Shown here piece after piece: positions 44,881 through 55,976 of a stretch of 64,000 nucleotides of DNA (position 1 is its first letter; every line of letters starts with the position of its first letter). Source of the DNA: Stenogyne calaminthoides (lineage: Eukaryota; Streptophyta; Magnoliopsida; Lamiales; Lamiaceae). The DNA lies in NCBI GenBank assembly GCA_037126765.1, contig JBBCBC010000022.1, forward strand, positions 3,534,001 through 3,598,000, given 5' to 3'. The position numbers and the translations under genes are program-made. Under the pieces are notes generated by a model. That model did not search any database and had not been told where the DNA came from. It worked only from the letters and a program-made list of their open reading frames with translations.

Positions 44881-45358
44881 TCGATCAGTGCAAATTTTGA
44901 ATAGTCAAATTGAATACCAGTTTCTTTCAAAAACGGGTCAATTCTCATAGCAAACATTGAAGCTAATCATTTTGTAATTATATATCCTTTTTATTTCCAA
45001 CAATATTATATAGAATCTCATAAACACATAATCCTAATTCAGATTGATATCGTACAAAAATCTGCTCATCATCTTTGCCAAATTGCAGAACTTAATTCTA
45101 AATACAATCACAAATTAACAATTATTACGTACTCCTATTCCCATGAGTTTATTATTTTCAATGCATGTGGTTCCAAAGTTGACATTCCTTACCTTGTATT
45201 CCTCATGGAATATTTTTATAGGAATATATTCCTGCAAGAATCGGCATTTCATGGGCAAGACATGATAACTTATGCAAATTTTTGGTCAATGGGATAAGAC
45301 CATTTTGATAAAGGAGAATTCAAATGAAAAAGACAGTAGTTTCGAACAAAATCATGGC

Positions 45359-45366
45359 TATAAATA
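45359..45366 (+). promoter_or_regulatory. TATA box of the MIR169 transcript
   Basis: GGCTATAAATAGAGG is a textbook plant TATA box. It predicts a Pol II start near 45390 and therefore a primary transcript that enters the hairpin after about 40 nt. No other gene lies downstream to claim it. Confidence 0.8.
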
Positions 45367-45428
45367 GAGGTGAATTACCGAAAGAAGAAAGAAACGAGTC
45401 ATGAGCATAATGACATGATAAGAAAGAG

Positions 45429-45592
45429 AGGAATTACATGAAGAGAAGAGGCTTTGTTTATCAGCCAAGAATGACTTGCCTCATATCTTCTTGATTCACA
45501 TGAGAAAGAAAGCAACTATATATCTCTTTCTCTCTAGGGTTTTGAGGAAGTCATCTTGGCTTAGTTGACAGCCTCCTCACTTTCATGTTAAT
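45429..45592 (+). ncRNA. MIR169: MIR169-family microRNA precursor
   Basis: The 5' arm at 45462-45482 begins CAGCCAAGAATGACTTGCC, a miR169-type mature sequence of 21 nt. The 3' arm at 45544-45575 (GAGGAAGTCATCTTGGCTTA, then GTTGACAGCCTC) pairs with it over about 32 positions, with a one-base bulge and few mismatches. The stem continues outwards (ACATGAAGAG against CTTTCATGT), and the loop is about 61 nt. The miRNA sits on the 5' arm, as in other MIR169 genes. The miR169 family targets NF-YA (HAP2) transcription factor mRNAs and acts in nitrogen, phosphate and drought responses. A TATA box lies about 70 bp before the hairpin. The short ORFs crossing this locus have no protein-like character. 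Recognised by eye; only folding and small-RNA data would confirm the exact mature ends. Confidence 0.9.
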
Positions 45593-46796
45593 CCTCTTCT
45601 TCCTCTTTCTCCATCTACATACCTGCATAAACATAACACACATATATATATATATATACACACATACAATTTTGAAATGGAGCTTATAATAGAAGCCAAT
45701 ATGGGGTAAATTGTAGAAGTGGGATAAGAGATATAGCACTAAAGAGAGAGCCAAAAAAAATCCCATGTGAATTTTTGTCTGCAACTTTAGTCCACATTCT
45801 TTTTCGGCCCTTTTTTTTTTCACAAATGGTCCAATTTTGATTTTTATTTAACAGTTTTAGTCTTAAGAGAATTTTCAAAAAATAAGTTTGGTCCCAAAAA
45901 TTCATTTATTTTTTTCTTGTAAAATTCTATGGGACCATTTTTCATAAAAAAAAAGGACCATTTTCATGAGGACAAATTCACATGAGATCATTTATGCTCC
46001 ATTAGATATGTGACATATGCCCTCATCATATTTATTTATTTATTAATATTAATTTAAGTGATTGGATTTCCACATCAACCTAATCATTTTACTTAATTAT
46101 GAGATAAACAAAAAATAATTTCCAATTTAATTACGAACTTCCATCAATCTCTTCTCACTCTCTCCAAAACACAACTTTCCAGTAATCTCTCCTCACTCTC
46201 TCCAAAATATTGATCACAACTTCACAACAACCATTATTACACACTCTTCATTCATTCTAGTGATTCCATCCCATGAGAACTTAGTGCAGCACGAAAATAG
46301 TTCCATTTAAAATTCAAAATTTTAATATTTTATTAAGAGCTTAAATTCAATTTATTCAAAATTTTGAATTTTTTTTTTGGTTATTTACAAATAATTGTAT
46401 GAATGGGTGGAACTCCATTAGTGATTGGCTTACGGAGCCTTATTAAAGAGATCATTCTAACTATAATATTAAAATTAATTTAAGTAAGAAACAAAACAAA
46501 TTGAAACAAAACAAATTTATATTATTCATCTCTCTCAAAGATTTTCTCTCTTTCTCAACGTTTGATATCAAAATTTTTATCTAGCTACACTTGGTATGTT
46601 TTAGTTGTTTCCAACAAGACGCTCCACTTTGTATATTTTAGTCAATTTAATTTCCAGCAAGCATGATCCTCGTATGTTTTAGTCAATTTTTCTAAACATA
46701 TTTTCACTTGTGAAAATTTGCACGCAAGACTTTATCTTTCAACAAAAATAAGGAAATATGGGGTTGTAATTTTAAGTAATATTTAAAAGTGATTAT
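45593..46796. other. Intergenic between MIR169 and the Copia element
   Basis: Just after the hairpin lies a (TA)n run (about 45641-45658). Near 45830-45990, GGTCCAATTTTGATTTTTAT and GGACCATTTTTCATAAA form a weak fold-back. 46600-46796 starts an AGTCAATTTAATTTCCAG minisatellite that continues at 52189 beyond the Copia insertion. No gene. Confidence 0.35.
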
Positions 46797-47039
46797 TGTT
46801 GAAGAACTAACCAACACGTAAATAAATGTGTTATTAGCTCAATTGATAATCTGAGCAAGAGCAAGTATTTAAAGGGTTTACAATCGAGTTGCCTACTCTA
46901 ACAAACTTGTAACTGACTTAGCTAAGTTTGTTGCACGGTTGCAACTTATAAATTACACAAAGACCCCTATGAATAAGTTCCTTCAGAAACATGAAGAAAA
47001 AGAATTTCTTAAGTAATATCATAACATGCTCCAGTTGGT

Positions 47040-49000
47040 TGTGGACTACCAGGAGAACACAAGCCAAGCAGAGCTTCTGTAATCGGGAAGGAGAAAGGGA
47101 CTTTGTGAGAATATCAGCTGTCCGATCTTCAGTCGGAACATACCGAACATCAAGAACACCAGATTGAACCTTCTCTCGTAAGAAGTGAACATCAATCTCG
47201 ATATGTTTAGTTCGGGCATGAAATGCCGGACTAAAGGCCAACTTGATTGCACCCTCATTATCACACCAAAGAAGAGAAGAGCCGAGCAAAATGAAAAGAT
47301 GTAGTTCAAACAAACAAAGTTCAAAGAATCCATAAGAGATCGGTAGTAGATTGATAGCACAAATTTGAAAAGATAAGCCTTATTGAGTTTATACACAAAC
47401 CCCTGAAATGACAAAAGATTAGAACATCCATTTAACGGAAACACAAAAATCAAGGGCGCCGTGTATCGCCCAAGGACATTTGTGATTAAGCAACCAAAAA
47501 AAAAACCATTGAGAAACAGATGGAAAGCCTTAAGACCGAATTGGAAAATTCAATATGAATTGAGGGGAAAAAGAAAGGAAATTGGAAACCGGATGTAAAT
47601 GTTACTCCAATCGACGAAGAAGGAGAAAATCGACAAAGAAAATGTAACGACTCGAGGAAACAATATGAATGTTTTTAAATGTAAAGATTAAATCCTCATT
47701 ATTTACACGAGAATATAACGAAGAACAAGCTTGCAAGCTCGCCATTGATTGATTAATAGTGGATCTTGAAGAAATTGACTCACCTTTTATTTACACTATA
47801 AGCTAAGTCCCGGACGAGTAAGAGTTAAATCTTTGTTAAAGCACCCACTTTGTCGTTTCCACCAAATGTTGATGCTTCGGATTATCAAGAAAAGCAACCG
47901 ATTTCAACGGGTAGCTAGTTTAAAGCTTAACAACAAAGAGGGAGAGAACATGGCTTACAATCAAGCATGTTCGTCTTGTGAAGCAACTCACACGCATACT
48001 TAACTTGGTTCAAGATAATACGCTTGTCCCTTATCTGACACCGGCTTCAATCCCCGTAAAGCGCTTAACTTCACCTGTGTGTTTTAAAGAGAAGATGGTG
48101 TGTGAAGCAAAAGAAATAAGAGCATTAACCTCGGAGAGGAATCACAAGATCATTATCCGTGAAAATGAGAATATTGTCAACATAGACGAAAGCGTAACAA
48201 CTTGCCATTAGATGGCTCGATGTGAAGATTTCCAAGATGAAAAGACAATGATCAAATGTGGAATGAATCAGACCCATACTAACCAAAAAGGAATTCAAAG
48301 GTGTCGGAATGCATGACTATTCGGGAGCTTGTTTAAATATTTCAAGGCCTTATTAAGTTTATACACAAAACTTGAGCAAAGGCATCAAACTGAAAAAGGC
48401 ACGGACTAAACAATGAAACCTTCCGTTGGAAGGAATGAAAAAGAACTCTAATATTTCTAGCGAATTACCATTGAGAAACACATTGTTTATGTCCATGGTA
48501 ATGAAAATTTATGTGAATCTTTCATCCATTTGTGACCGAATATATCCCATAACGTAAACATGATATTTAATAAAAAAAGGTGGCGAGATTCGCTTAACCA
48601 CTTGGGCTAAACGTCTTTTCAAGTGGAAAAAGTCAATACCAAAGATTTTGTTGAAAACCACGAATACATAGCAACCAAAATTCAAAGAAAATCTTTCTCC
48701 CTCTTTATCCATTTGAAATATAAGCAATATTTATTTTATTTTAATCAACAAACCCATCAAAGAATGACGTTTGACTAATTCAAGCCCATAAAAAAAATCC
48801 ATTTCATTGTGATTAAGTTCATATCGAAGAAAACGGAACCAAAGACCGTGTATTGTTTTTAAGAGCATCAAACTCCTCTTTGCATTGCATTCTTCCAGTG
48901 GAATAGAGAGAGAAGGATTATTGAATAAGGCTCAAATTCTAAGGAATTGAGGGATGAAGCAAACACATTGGGTTTAAGAGCACCAAGATAATCTGGAGCG
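47040..49000 (-). pseudogene. Copia reverse transcriptase and RNase H, heavily decayed
   Basis: RT pieces in scattered frames: FNKIFGIDFFHLKRRLAQVV (48727-48509 frame), MDINNVFLNG (complement of about 48460-48490) and FVYVDNILIFT (complement of about 48160-48200). In the last, the YVDD catalytic motif reads YVDN. RNase H end in 47313-46918: LLWCDNEGAIKLAFSP and HIEIDVHFLREKV..VRYVPTEDRTADILTKSL. The enzyme cannot be active. Confidence 0.75.
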
Positions 49001-49638
49001 AGTAACCATCGGTAATAGGGTGAAGGAAGAAGACGAGGTAGAAACAGGGGATTGGCGATCAAGAACAGGAGAAGGAGCCGGAGACAAAGATGTAGAGTCT
49101 GTGTCAGATGAATGAAGTGGAGAATAGACCTGAGGAAAACAATATGATCTTTTGAAGGAGATCTTCCTTTAACGAAGATAATGGAGTAGAGACAAACCGA
49201 GGAATCTCTCGTCGAAAGGTAGGAACAAATGAAGTCGAAGAGCGAGAGGATGAGAAAAATGTAAAAGAGGCGGAAACTCATCCTCATTGAACTCCATCGC
49301 GATATATCCGAGATATAAATGCGGGAGATATAAATCCTTTAGGGGAACATTTTTCTTGGATAGACTATACCCCACTTGGAATCTTGATGGATGATAAAGA
49401 CTTATATCCATATTTTGCCCTTACGTCGAAAAACTCCGGCGAGATGTGATAGACTATACCCAAGAAAGATGCACTTTACGGTTCAAGCCGAGTCCTTAAA
49501 TTGAAGCTTGGACGAGTTGTTGCAAATTGGGAGGGTTAAAGTTTAAAAGGATAGGGAAACATGAGCATCCAAAAATTTTCGATCCTCTTTTCTCTTATAT
49601 AAGATTATAGTCGGGGTAATTTATGGCTTATGTAATTT

Positions 49639-50982
49639 CTAATATGGAGAAACATGATCGAGAACAGGAGTGGGAAGCAAGTTAATAAGAAGTGAGGCTT
49701 TGTTAAATGCATCCCACCAGAATTCCATAGGCAGAAAACTCTTAGAAAGAAGTGTCAAACCCGTTTCCACCAAATGTTGATGCTTCCATTCAACCACACC
49801 ATTTTGTTGGTGAGTATGAGGACAAGAGAACCTCAAGCAAATACCACGTGATTTCAAAGATTCATCAACACCATAAATTCACCTCCCATATCACTTTGAA
49901 TTGACTTCACCTTAACATCAAATTGACGTTCCACCAAAGTTATATGTTGCAGAATGAGAGATGATGCCTCAGATTTTAAAGACAGAGGATATAACCATGT
50001 ATAACGAGTAAAATCATCAACAATCGCAAGATAATACTTGAATCCTTCACGAGAAACAATAGACGACGGTCCCCACAAATCAACATGTAAAAGTTTACAT
50101 GGATACTTTGAGGAATGAGTTACAGACGCAAAACTCATTTGATGCATTTTACCTATCTTGCAATTATCACAAAAACCAAAGGAAGTAGGTACAGACTCTT
50201 TTAACATACTAAGAATCCTAGCCAAAGTCGGTGTACAAGGATGACCCAGCCGATGATGCCAAAAAGTACCTTTATTAGCCAAGAAGGAGCCCGCAATAAT
50301 TGACAATAGATGCTGAAGTAGTTAAACATGAAGGAGAAGATGGATGCTCATTATTCTTGGCAAGAGATCCTAAGTCCAGTTGATATAGACCATCTTTAAG
50401 CACCCCTCTCAGCAGGATCTTGCGGGATATCAGATCCTTTACAACACAATATTGAGCATGAAATTCAATCACAGCATCATTATCTCGTAAAAATTGAGAA
50501 ATACTCAACAAATTTTTGGTTATATCCGGAACATGAAGAATGTTATTTAGCAAAACAGATTTATGTTGTTGCAAGCTAGGAACATTCACAGAACCAACAT
50601 GCCGTATAGAAGCTACAGAACCATTTCCAACAACAAGGTGAGATTTACCTTGGTATGGAGCCTGGATGTGAAGATTTCCAAGATGCGAAGTTACATGATG
50701 CGTAGCTCCGCTATCCATGAACCACTCAGATCCTGGAGAGGATTGAGAAGAAGGGGCCATATCAGTGGAATGAGAAGTAAGAGGGAAAGAATTGTTACCA
50801 AGAGGAGCACCAACTGGAGAGAATCCAGAACCAGAAGGGGCAGACTGAGCAAAGTGTGCTTGAAATGACTGATTTCCATCAGTAGGCGAAGAAGACGTCT
50901 CCAAACCGTGAAAGTTTTGGTCAAAATGCTTAAAGCACTTGGCCGCAATGTGATTCACTTTGCCACAGAGCTGACAATACAC
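49639..50982 (-). pseudogene. Copia zinc knuckle, protease and integrase
   Basis: 50982-50275: zinc knuckle CQLCGKVNHIAAKC (CX2CX4HX4C intact), then protease with EWFMDSGATHHVT (active-site DSGA). Shifted frame 50306-49854: integrase zinc-binding region FWHHRLGHP..CDNCKIGK and core with LLHVDLWGPS and IQSDMGGEF. 49857-49639: SCPHTHQQNGVVEWKHQH, which holds the catalytic Glu. Two frameshifts split the polyprotein. Confidence 0.85.
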
Positions 50983-51740
50983 CTCGGTTTGCCGGAGAAC
51001 TTTCCCTTACTCTTAAACTTCCTAGAGTTTCCACGAGAATCCTTGGCCACATTGTTCGCCATAGGCATAGAACTCACATTTGTGATATTCTGAAGAGGAA
51101 ACTGCTTACCAACAGCAGCAGATTGCATCAACCGCATCTCATGTGTATGAAGGATGGATTGAATAGCAGCAATAGTGAAAAATTCACCACGAGTGGTTAG
51201 ATTAACCACCACAGCATCATACTCAGGACCTAAACCGCCGAGTATATACAAAACCAGATCCTCATCACTCAATTGATGACCTGCAGAGAGAAGACCATCC
51301 GCTGTAGTTCGCACTTGAAGGATGTACTCATCGACCGACATCGCACCTTTTTTGATAGTTTGCAGTTGAAATCGAAGATTCATTGCGCGTGCCTTGAATT
51401 GAGACTGAAATAAATCCTCAAATACGCGCCATAACTCACATGAGTGTGTACAACGATTCACATGACCAAGCATCCCCTCAGAAATCGAGCTCAACAGCCA
51501 ACTGAGAAGAAATTGATCCTTGTGATGCCATAGAATAGCATCAGAATTCTGACTCTAGGAACCGGAAGTCGAATCCACAATCACCGGTGACGGAATCGAT
51601 TCCGACGAGCAAAACAGAACATCCTCGAAACCGTGCGCACGAACAGTCGCTAGCACCTGAGTTCGCCAGAAAGTAAAATTCGTTCGATCCAAACGAATGT
51701 GAAGAGTGATGAAATTCGGAAGTTTCTGCATCGAATCCAT
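50955..51740 (-). pseudogene. Copia gag (UBN2-type), first part
   Basis: The frame starts MDSMQKLPNFITLHIRLDRT and continues FTFWRTQVLATVRAHGFEDV. An in-frame TAG near 51555 interrupts it, then the same frame goes on (AILWHHKDQFLLSWLLSSIS, CELWRVFEDLFQSQFKARAM, LSAGHQLSDEDLVLYILGGL). It ends by frameshift at the zinc knuckle, which is read in the next frame. Gag would form the particle that packages the element RNA. Confidence 0.85.
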
Positions 51741-52188
51741 AGTAAATCGCAGAGATCGAGAGAGAAATTGGAGAAAAATCGCAGAAAGTATCGGAACTCA
51801 AAAAATTTAAAGAAAAATCAACGAAATTGGGGAAAATATCAGAATCAAAGAGAGAGAATCCGATTCAATGATAATAGATCCACAGGAAACAGGAATCAAA
51901 GATGAAAAAACGCTTAGATTATCACTCAGAAATCAAAAATTGACTCTCTGGATACCATGTTGAAGAACTAACCAACATGTAAATAAATGTGTTTATTAGC
52001 TCAATTGATAATCTGAGCAAGAGCAAGTATTTAAAGGGTTTACAATCGTGTTGCCTACTCTAACAAACTCGTAACTGACTTAGCTAAGTTTGTTGCACGG
52101 TTGCAACTTATAAATTACACAAAGACCCCTATGAATAAGTTCCTTCAGAAACATGAAGAAAAAGAATTTCTTAAGTAATATCATAACA

Positions 52189-53134
52189 ATTATATAATCC
52201 ATTTAATTTCCAGTATATCTTCACGTTTGTAATTTTAAGTAATGTTTAAAAATGATTATATAGTCAATTTAATTTCCAGTATGTCTCCGCATATTTTAAA
52301 TAATGTTTAAAAGTGATTATATAGTCAATTTAATTTCCAGTTTGTAATTTTAAGTTATAATTTCCTATTTGTAATTTTAAGTAATATTTAAAAATAATTA
52401 GTCAATTTGAGTAATATTTAAAAGTGATTAGTCAATTTGATTTCCAGCCTGCACGCCCCACTTTATATATTTTAGTCAATTGAATTTTTAGCAATAACGC
52501 TCCACTTTGTACATTTTAATCAATTTTTTTCTAAAATAATTTATTTAATTTATTTAAAATAAATAATAATTTAATTTGATTATAACTAAATTGACCTAAA
52601 ATATTTTTTATAATTTATTTAAAATAAATAATAGTTTAATTTGATTATAACTGTTACTGAGGAAATATATAATGAGAGGTTATAGCTAATGACCTATTTT
52701 CTGATCGTTTTGGATGGTTTTTAATGTAAAAAAATATCATGTTATTATATATAAATTGAGAAAATGAGACGATTTATTTTCTGTCATTAAAAACTTTATT
52801 TAGAAATGCAATAATGATACTTTGTCAGTTTTAGTCAATTTTTTCTAAAATATTTTTTATAATTTATTTAAAATAAATAATAATTTAATTTGATTATAAC
52901 TATTACTGAGGAAACATATTATGAGCTAATGACCTAATTTCTAATCATTTCTGATAATTTTGGATGGTTTTTAATGAGAAAAAATATCATGTTATTATAT
53001 ATAAATTGAGAAGAATGACACTATTTATTTCCTGCCATTAAAAACTTTATTTAAAAATGCAATAATTAATGATAGATGCACATGAAAATTATGTCATGTC
53101 AACTTTTTTTTATCATTACTATATTCTTCTTCAA
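52189..53134. repeat. AT-rich minisatellite and a 250-bp tandem duplication
   Basis: 52189-52450: repeated GTAATTTTAAGTAATGTTTA and AGTCAATTTAATTTCCAG units of about 60 bp, continuous with 46.6-46.8 kb across the Copia insertion. 52608-52810 and 52859-53070: two similar copies with TTTAATTTGATTATAACT, TACTGAGGAAA and GTTATTATATATAAATTGAG. No gene. Confidence 0.5.
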
Positions 53135-53500
53135 GAGTGTTTTTATAACGGAACAAAACAATTAAGTTTATTTGACTATTAGGAAGAAGAATTCTCTGAT
53201 AGTCATCTTAATTCTCTGGCAGGAACGTTAACGCTTTCCGGGCAAATGAACGTGTAAAGTGATGCCTTGGGCGCCTGCAGAATCCCCGATCTAAGGACGA
53301 TGGTAGAAACATCAACGCTAACCAGACAAATGATCGATAAAGTGATGTCTTGGGTGCCTTCCACTCCTTTTTTTAGGGTTTAGAGTTTGGGCCTTTGCCC
53401 TATTTATATCATTGATTTTCTCCTTGTTGAGAGCGTGTTGTTTTGTCTTATTTGAGTTTCTTTTCGCTTAGTATTGTGTCCTTGGTGGTTTTCTCGGATT

Positions 53501-54559
53501 ATGGATCGTATGATGGAGAATCTGAGAATATCTCAGGAAGAGGAGGAGGAACTGGTATTCGACGAGGACAATGGGGAAGGATCGGAGGAAGCGTCTAATT
53601 TCTGCTTGATGGGAAGGTTTTTGATTGACTAAGTCATAAACCCTAACATTATGAAGGGGCGAATGGCAGAATTATGGAAGCCAAAAATGGGTGTTCAAAT
53701 CCGTGATATTGGACGAGGACACTTCATGTTCCAATTTTTTCATCAACTAGACCTCAAAAGAATTGTCGACCGTGGCCCGTGGTCGTTTGGAATTCATCCG
53801 CTTATTCTCCACCATCTCCGTTTTGGAGAGGATCCACATCAAGTCCCACTTGATAAACTACCTTTTTGGGTGCAAATCACAAAGATCCCCATGAGATTCT
53901 TCAAAGAGCATATTGGTAGACAACTTGGGAATTTTATTGGTCATTTTTTGGAGTACGATGAATCCAATAGGGTGGCCCCGTGGCTAACGTTCATGCGAAT
54001 CAGAGTTGAGGTGGATGTTAACGAGCCGCTAAAAAGGAAGAAGAAGATCAAAACTGGGTCTTCGTCGGTGGAGGTTGAGTTCGCGTACGAACGCCTTCAA
54101 GTTTTCTGTTTCATCTGTGGAAGGCTTGGTCTCTCTGAGAGTTTCTGCGATAAGTTATTCGAAGCGGGTGAGGCTGAATTGGAGAGGCACTGGACCACTG
54201 CAATCAAGGTAACTCCGAGACAAGCCCAGATCAGTACTGGGAGCAAATGGCTCCATCATGAGGGCTTTTCGAATGCTACCAGAGATGGGGCAGCCTTCGG
54301 CAGTAAGGGGGATGGTCGTGATCTGGATTTGACCAAATTTGGTAACCAGCGCACATCACGAGAATTAATTGATAGACCCGTAATTCATGGAGGAAGTTAT
54401 GGCACAAATCCCGAAATTAATGCAAGATATTCGTTTCCGGGTGGGGGCTTCGAAAATCATGGAATGGTCAACAATCCATGCTTTGCTCGGTCAGAGGGTC
54501 AACACACGTTCACTGAGAATGACCAAGATACCCTTAATGAAATAAAAAAACGTAAATGA
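53501..54559 (+). pseudogene. LINE ORF1 (DUF4283 and zinc knuckle protein)
   Basis: ATG at 53501 opens MDRMMENLRISQEEEEELVF. A TAA near 53630 interrupts the frame, which resumes and runs to 54559. It shows the plant LINE ORF1 pattern: MAELWKPKMGVQIRDIGRGH, FMFQFFHQLDLKRIVDRGPW, LPFWVQITKIPMRF. The zinc knuckle reads CFICGRLGLSESFC, with Leu where the family has His (CX2CX4HX4C). ORF1 binds LINE RNA; this copy is dead. Confidence 0.85.
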
Positions 54560-54690
54560 CTGCTAAAGGGTAAGGAGACTGAGAATGAGGACGAGAAAGA
54601 TAATTAAGATACGGAGGACATGATCGAGGAAGTCGGCGATACTCAACATTTTTTAACGGCAGGCCCCTATCATGGGGCCGGCCGACAATT

Positions 54691-55150
54691 ATGATTGTCC
54701 TCAGTTGGAATTGTAGGGGCCTGGGTCAGCCCGCTACAATTCCGTTTTTGTGTGAACTTGTGAGAGTTCGGAGACCCGATGTTGTTTTACTTTCCGAGAC
54801 TTTATCTTATGGTGTTTGCGCATTAAGCTTCGTTTTAATTGTTGTTTCACGGTGGATTGTATTGGTCGCAGTGGTGGTTTGGCCATTCTTTGGAATGATA
54901 ATACCAATATTTCTGTTTTGAGCTATTCCATTAATCATATTGATTTGTCTATTGCTGAAGATAACTCCCCTTGGAGATTAGCTGGTTTTTAAGGTGTACC
55001 GAATAGAAGTAGGAGGAATATCTCCTGGAACCTCATTCGAACTCTTGCAAACGTCAATACTGATCAATGGGTATGCATTGGAGACTTTAATGATTTTCTT
55101 TCGGCTGGTGAGAAGAGAGGGCTGAATGAGCATCCCCAATGGCTTCGGGC
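54691..55150 (+). pseudogene. LINE ORF2 endonuclease domain, N-terminal part
   Basis: Starts MIVLSWNCRGLGQPATIPFL then RRPDVVLLSET, the APE-type endonuclease opening with catalytic Asn and Glu. It frameshifts near 54.83 kb, and a second frame gives GGLAILWNDNTNISVLSYSI and WVCIGDFNDFLSAGEKRGLN. The coding stops at about 55150, where Copia RT sequence begins in the middle of the gene. Confidence 0.85.
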
Positions 55151-55976
55151 TTTCGCAAGCCTCATACATAGATACTGTTTTGAAGCGCTTCAGCATGCAA
55201 GATTCCAAGAAAGGCTTTGTGCCCTACAGACATGGAATCCATCTATCAAAGAGATGTGTCCCAAGACACAGAAAGAGATAGATGACATGAAGGGCATTCT
55301 TTATGCTTCAGCTGTGGGAAGCCTCATGTATGCAATCTTTGTGCATTTAGATCGGATATCCGCTGCGTAGGCATGGTGGCAAGATATCAAAGTAACCAGG
55401 AAAGAGCATTGGATGCGAAGAAAGAACATTCCGACGATCCGAAAAGGACACGGGATGAGAATGTTGGTTTACAAGTCGACGATCTAATCCCCATCGATTT
55501 ACGGACTCGGATTTCCAATCAGACGTTGACTCCAGAAAGTCTACCTCGGGTAGTGTGTTTTGCATGGGGGAGGAGCCATGACATGGAGAAGCGTAAAGCA
55601 GAAATGCATCTCCGATTCCACCATGGAAGTCGAATAGGTTGCTGCTTGTGAAGCATCGAAGGAAGCAGTTTGGCTCAAGAACTTCCTAGTGGACTTGGAC
55701 GTTGTCCTGATTTTCCCAAAGACGATCACGGTTTCATCGTGATAACGCCGAGAAGCGATTGCAAATTCGAGGGAACCGAGTGCCAACAAGGCCAACAAAC
55801 ACATTGAAAGAAAATACCATCTCGTACGAGAAATCGTTAAGAGAGGAGACATTGAGGTGGCTAAGATTGCATCGGAAGACAACCTAGCAGATCCATTCAC
55901 AAAGGGTCTGCCTCAGAGTACATTCGAGAGACATGTGGAAGGAATGAGTGTCAAGGATGTTGCAAATCTGCTTTGA
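55150..55976 (+). pseudogene. Copia RT end and RNase H
   Basis: Frames shift several times. Readable: QASYIDTVLKRFSMQDSKKG, MCPKTQKEIDDMKGI and ASAVGSLMYAI (RT end), then the RNase H end with KEAVWLKNFLVDLDVV, HIERKYHLVREIVKRGDIEV, EDNLADPFTKGLPQSTFERH. A natural-looking stop is at 55974-55976. A short spacer separates it from the LTR and repeats TTTGAGTATAAGTG. Confidence 0.8.

Larger units (their letters stand above)
46797..52188 (-). mobile_element. Complete Copia LTR retrotransposon, 5392 bp
   Basis: LTRs 51958-52188 (5', 231 bp) and 46797-47026 (3', 230 bp) differ by about three substitutions and one indel. Each begins TGTTATGATATTACTTAAG and ends TTCTTCAACA on the minus strand. Primer site TGGTATCCAGAG follows the 5' LTR. 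Perfect target duplication ATTAT at 46792-46796 and 52189-52193. The inside codes, in Copia order, for gag, protease, integrase, RT and RNase H, but in broken frames. The few LTR differences mean a recent insertion. Confidence 0.93.

Noticed and set aside
45551..45905. Minus-strand ORFs near the MIR169 hairpin
   Set aside because: They overlap the hairpin arm, have no family features and consist of low-complexity residues.
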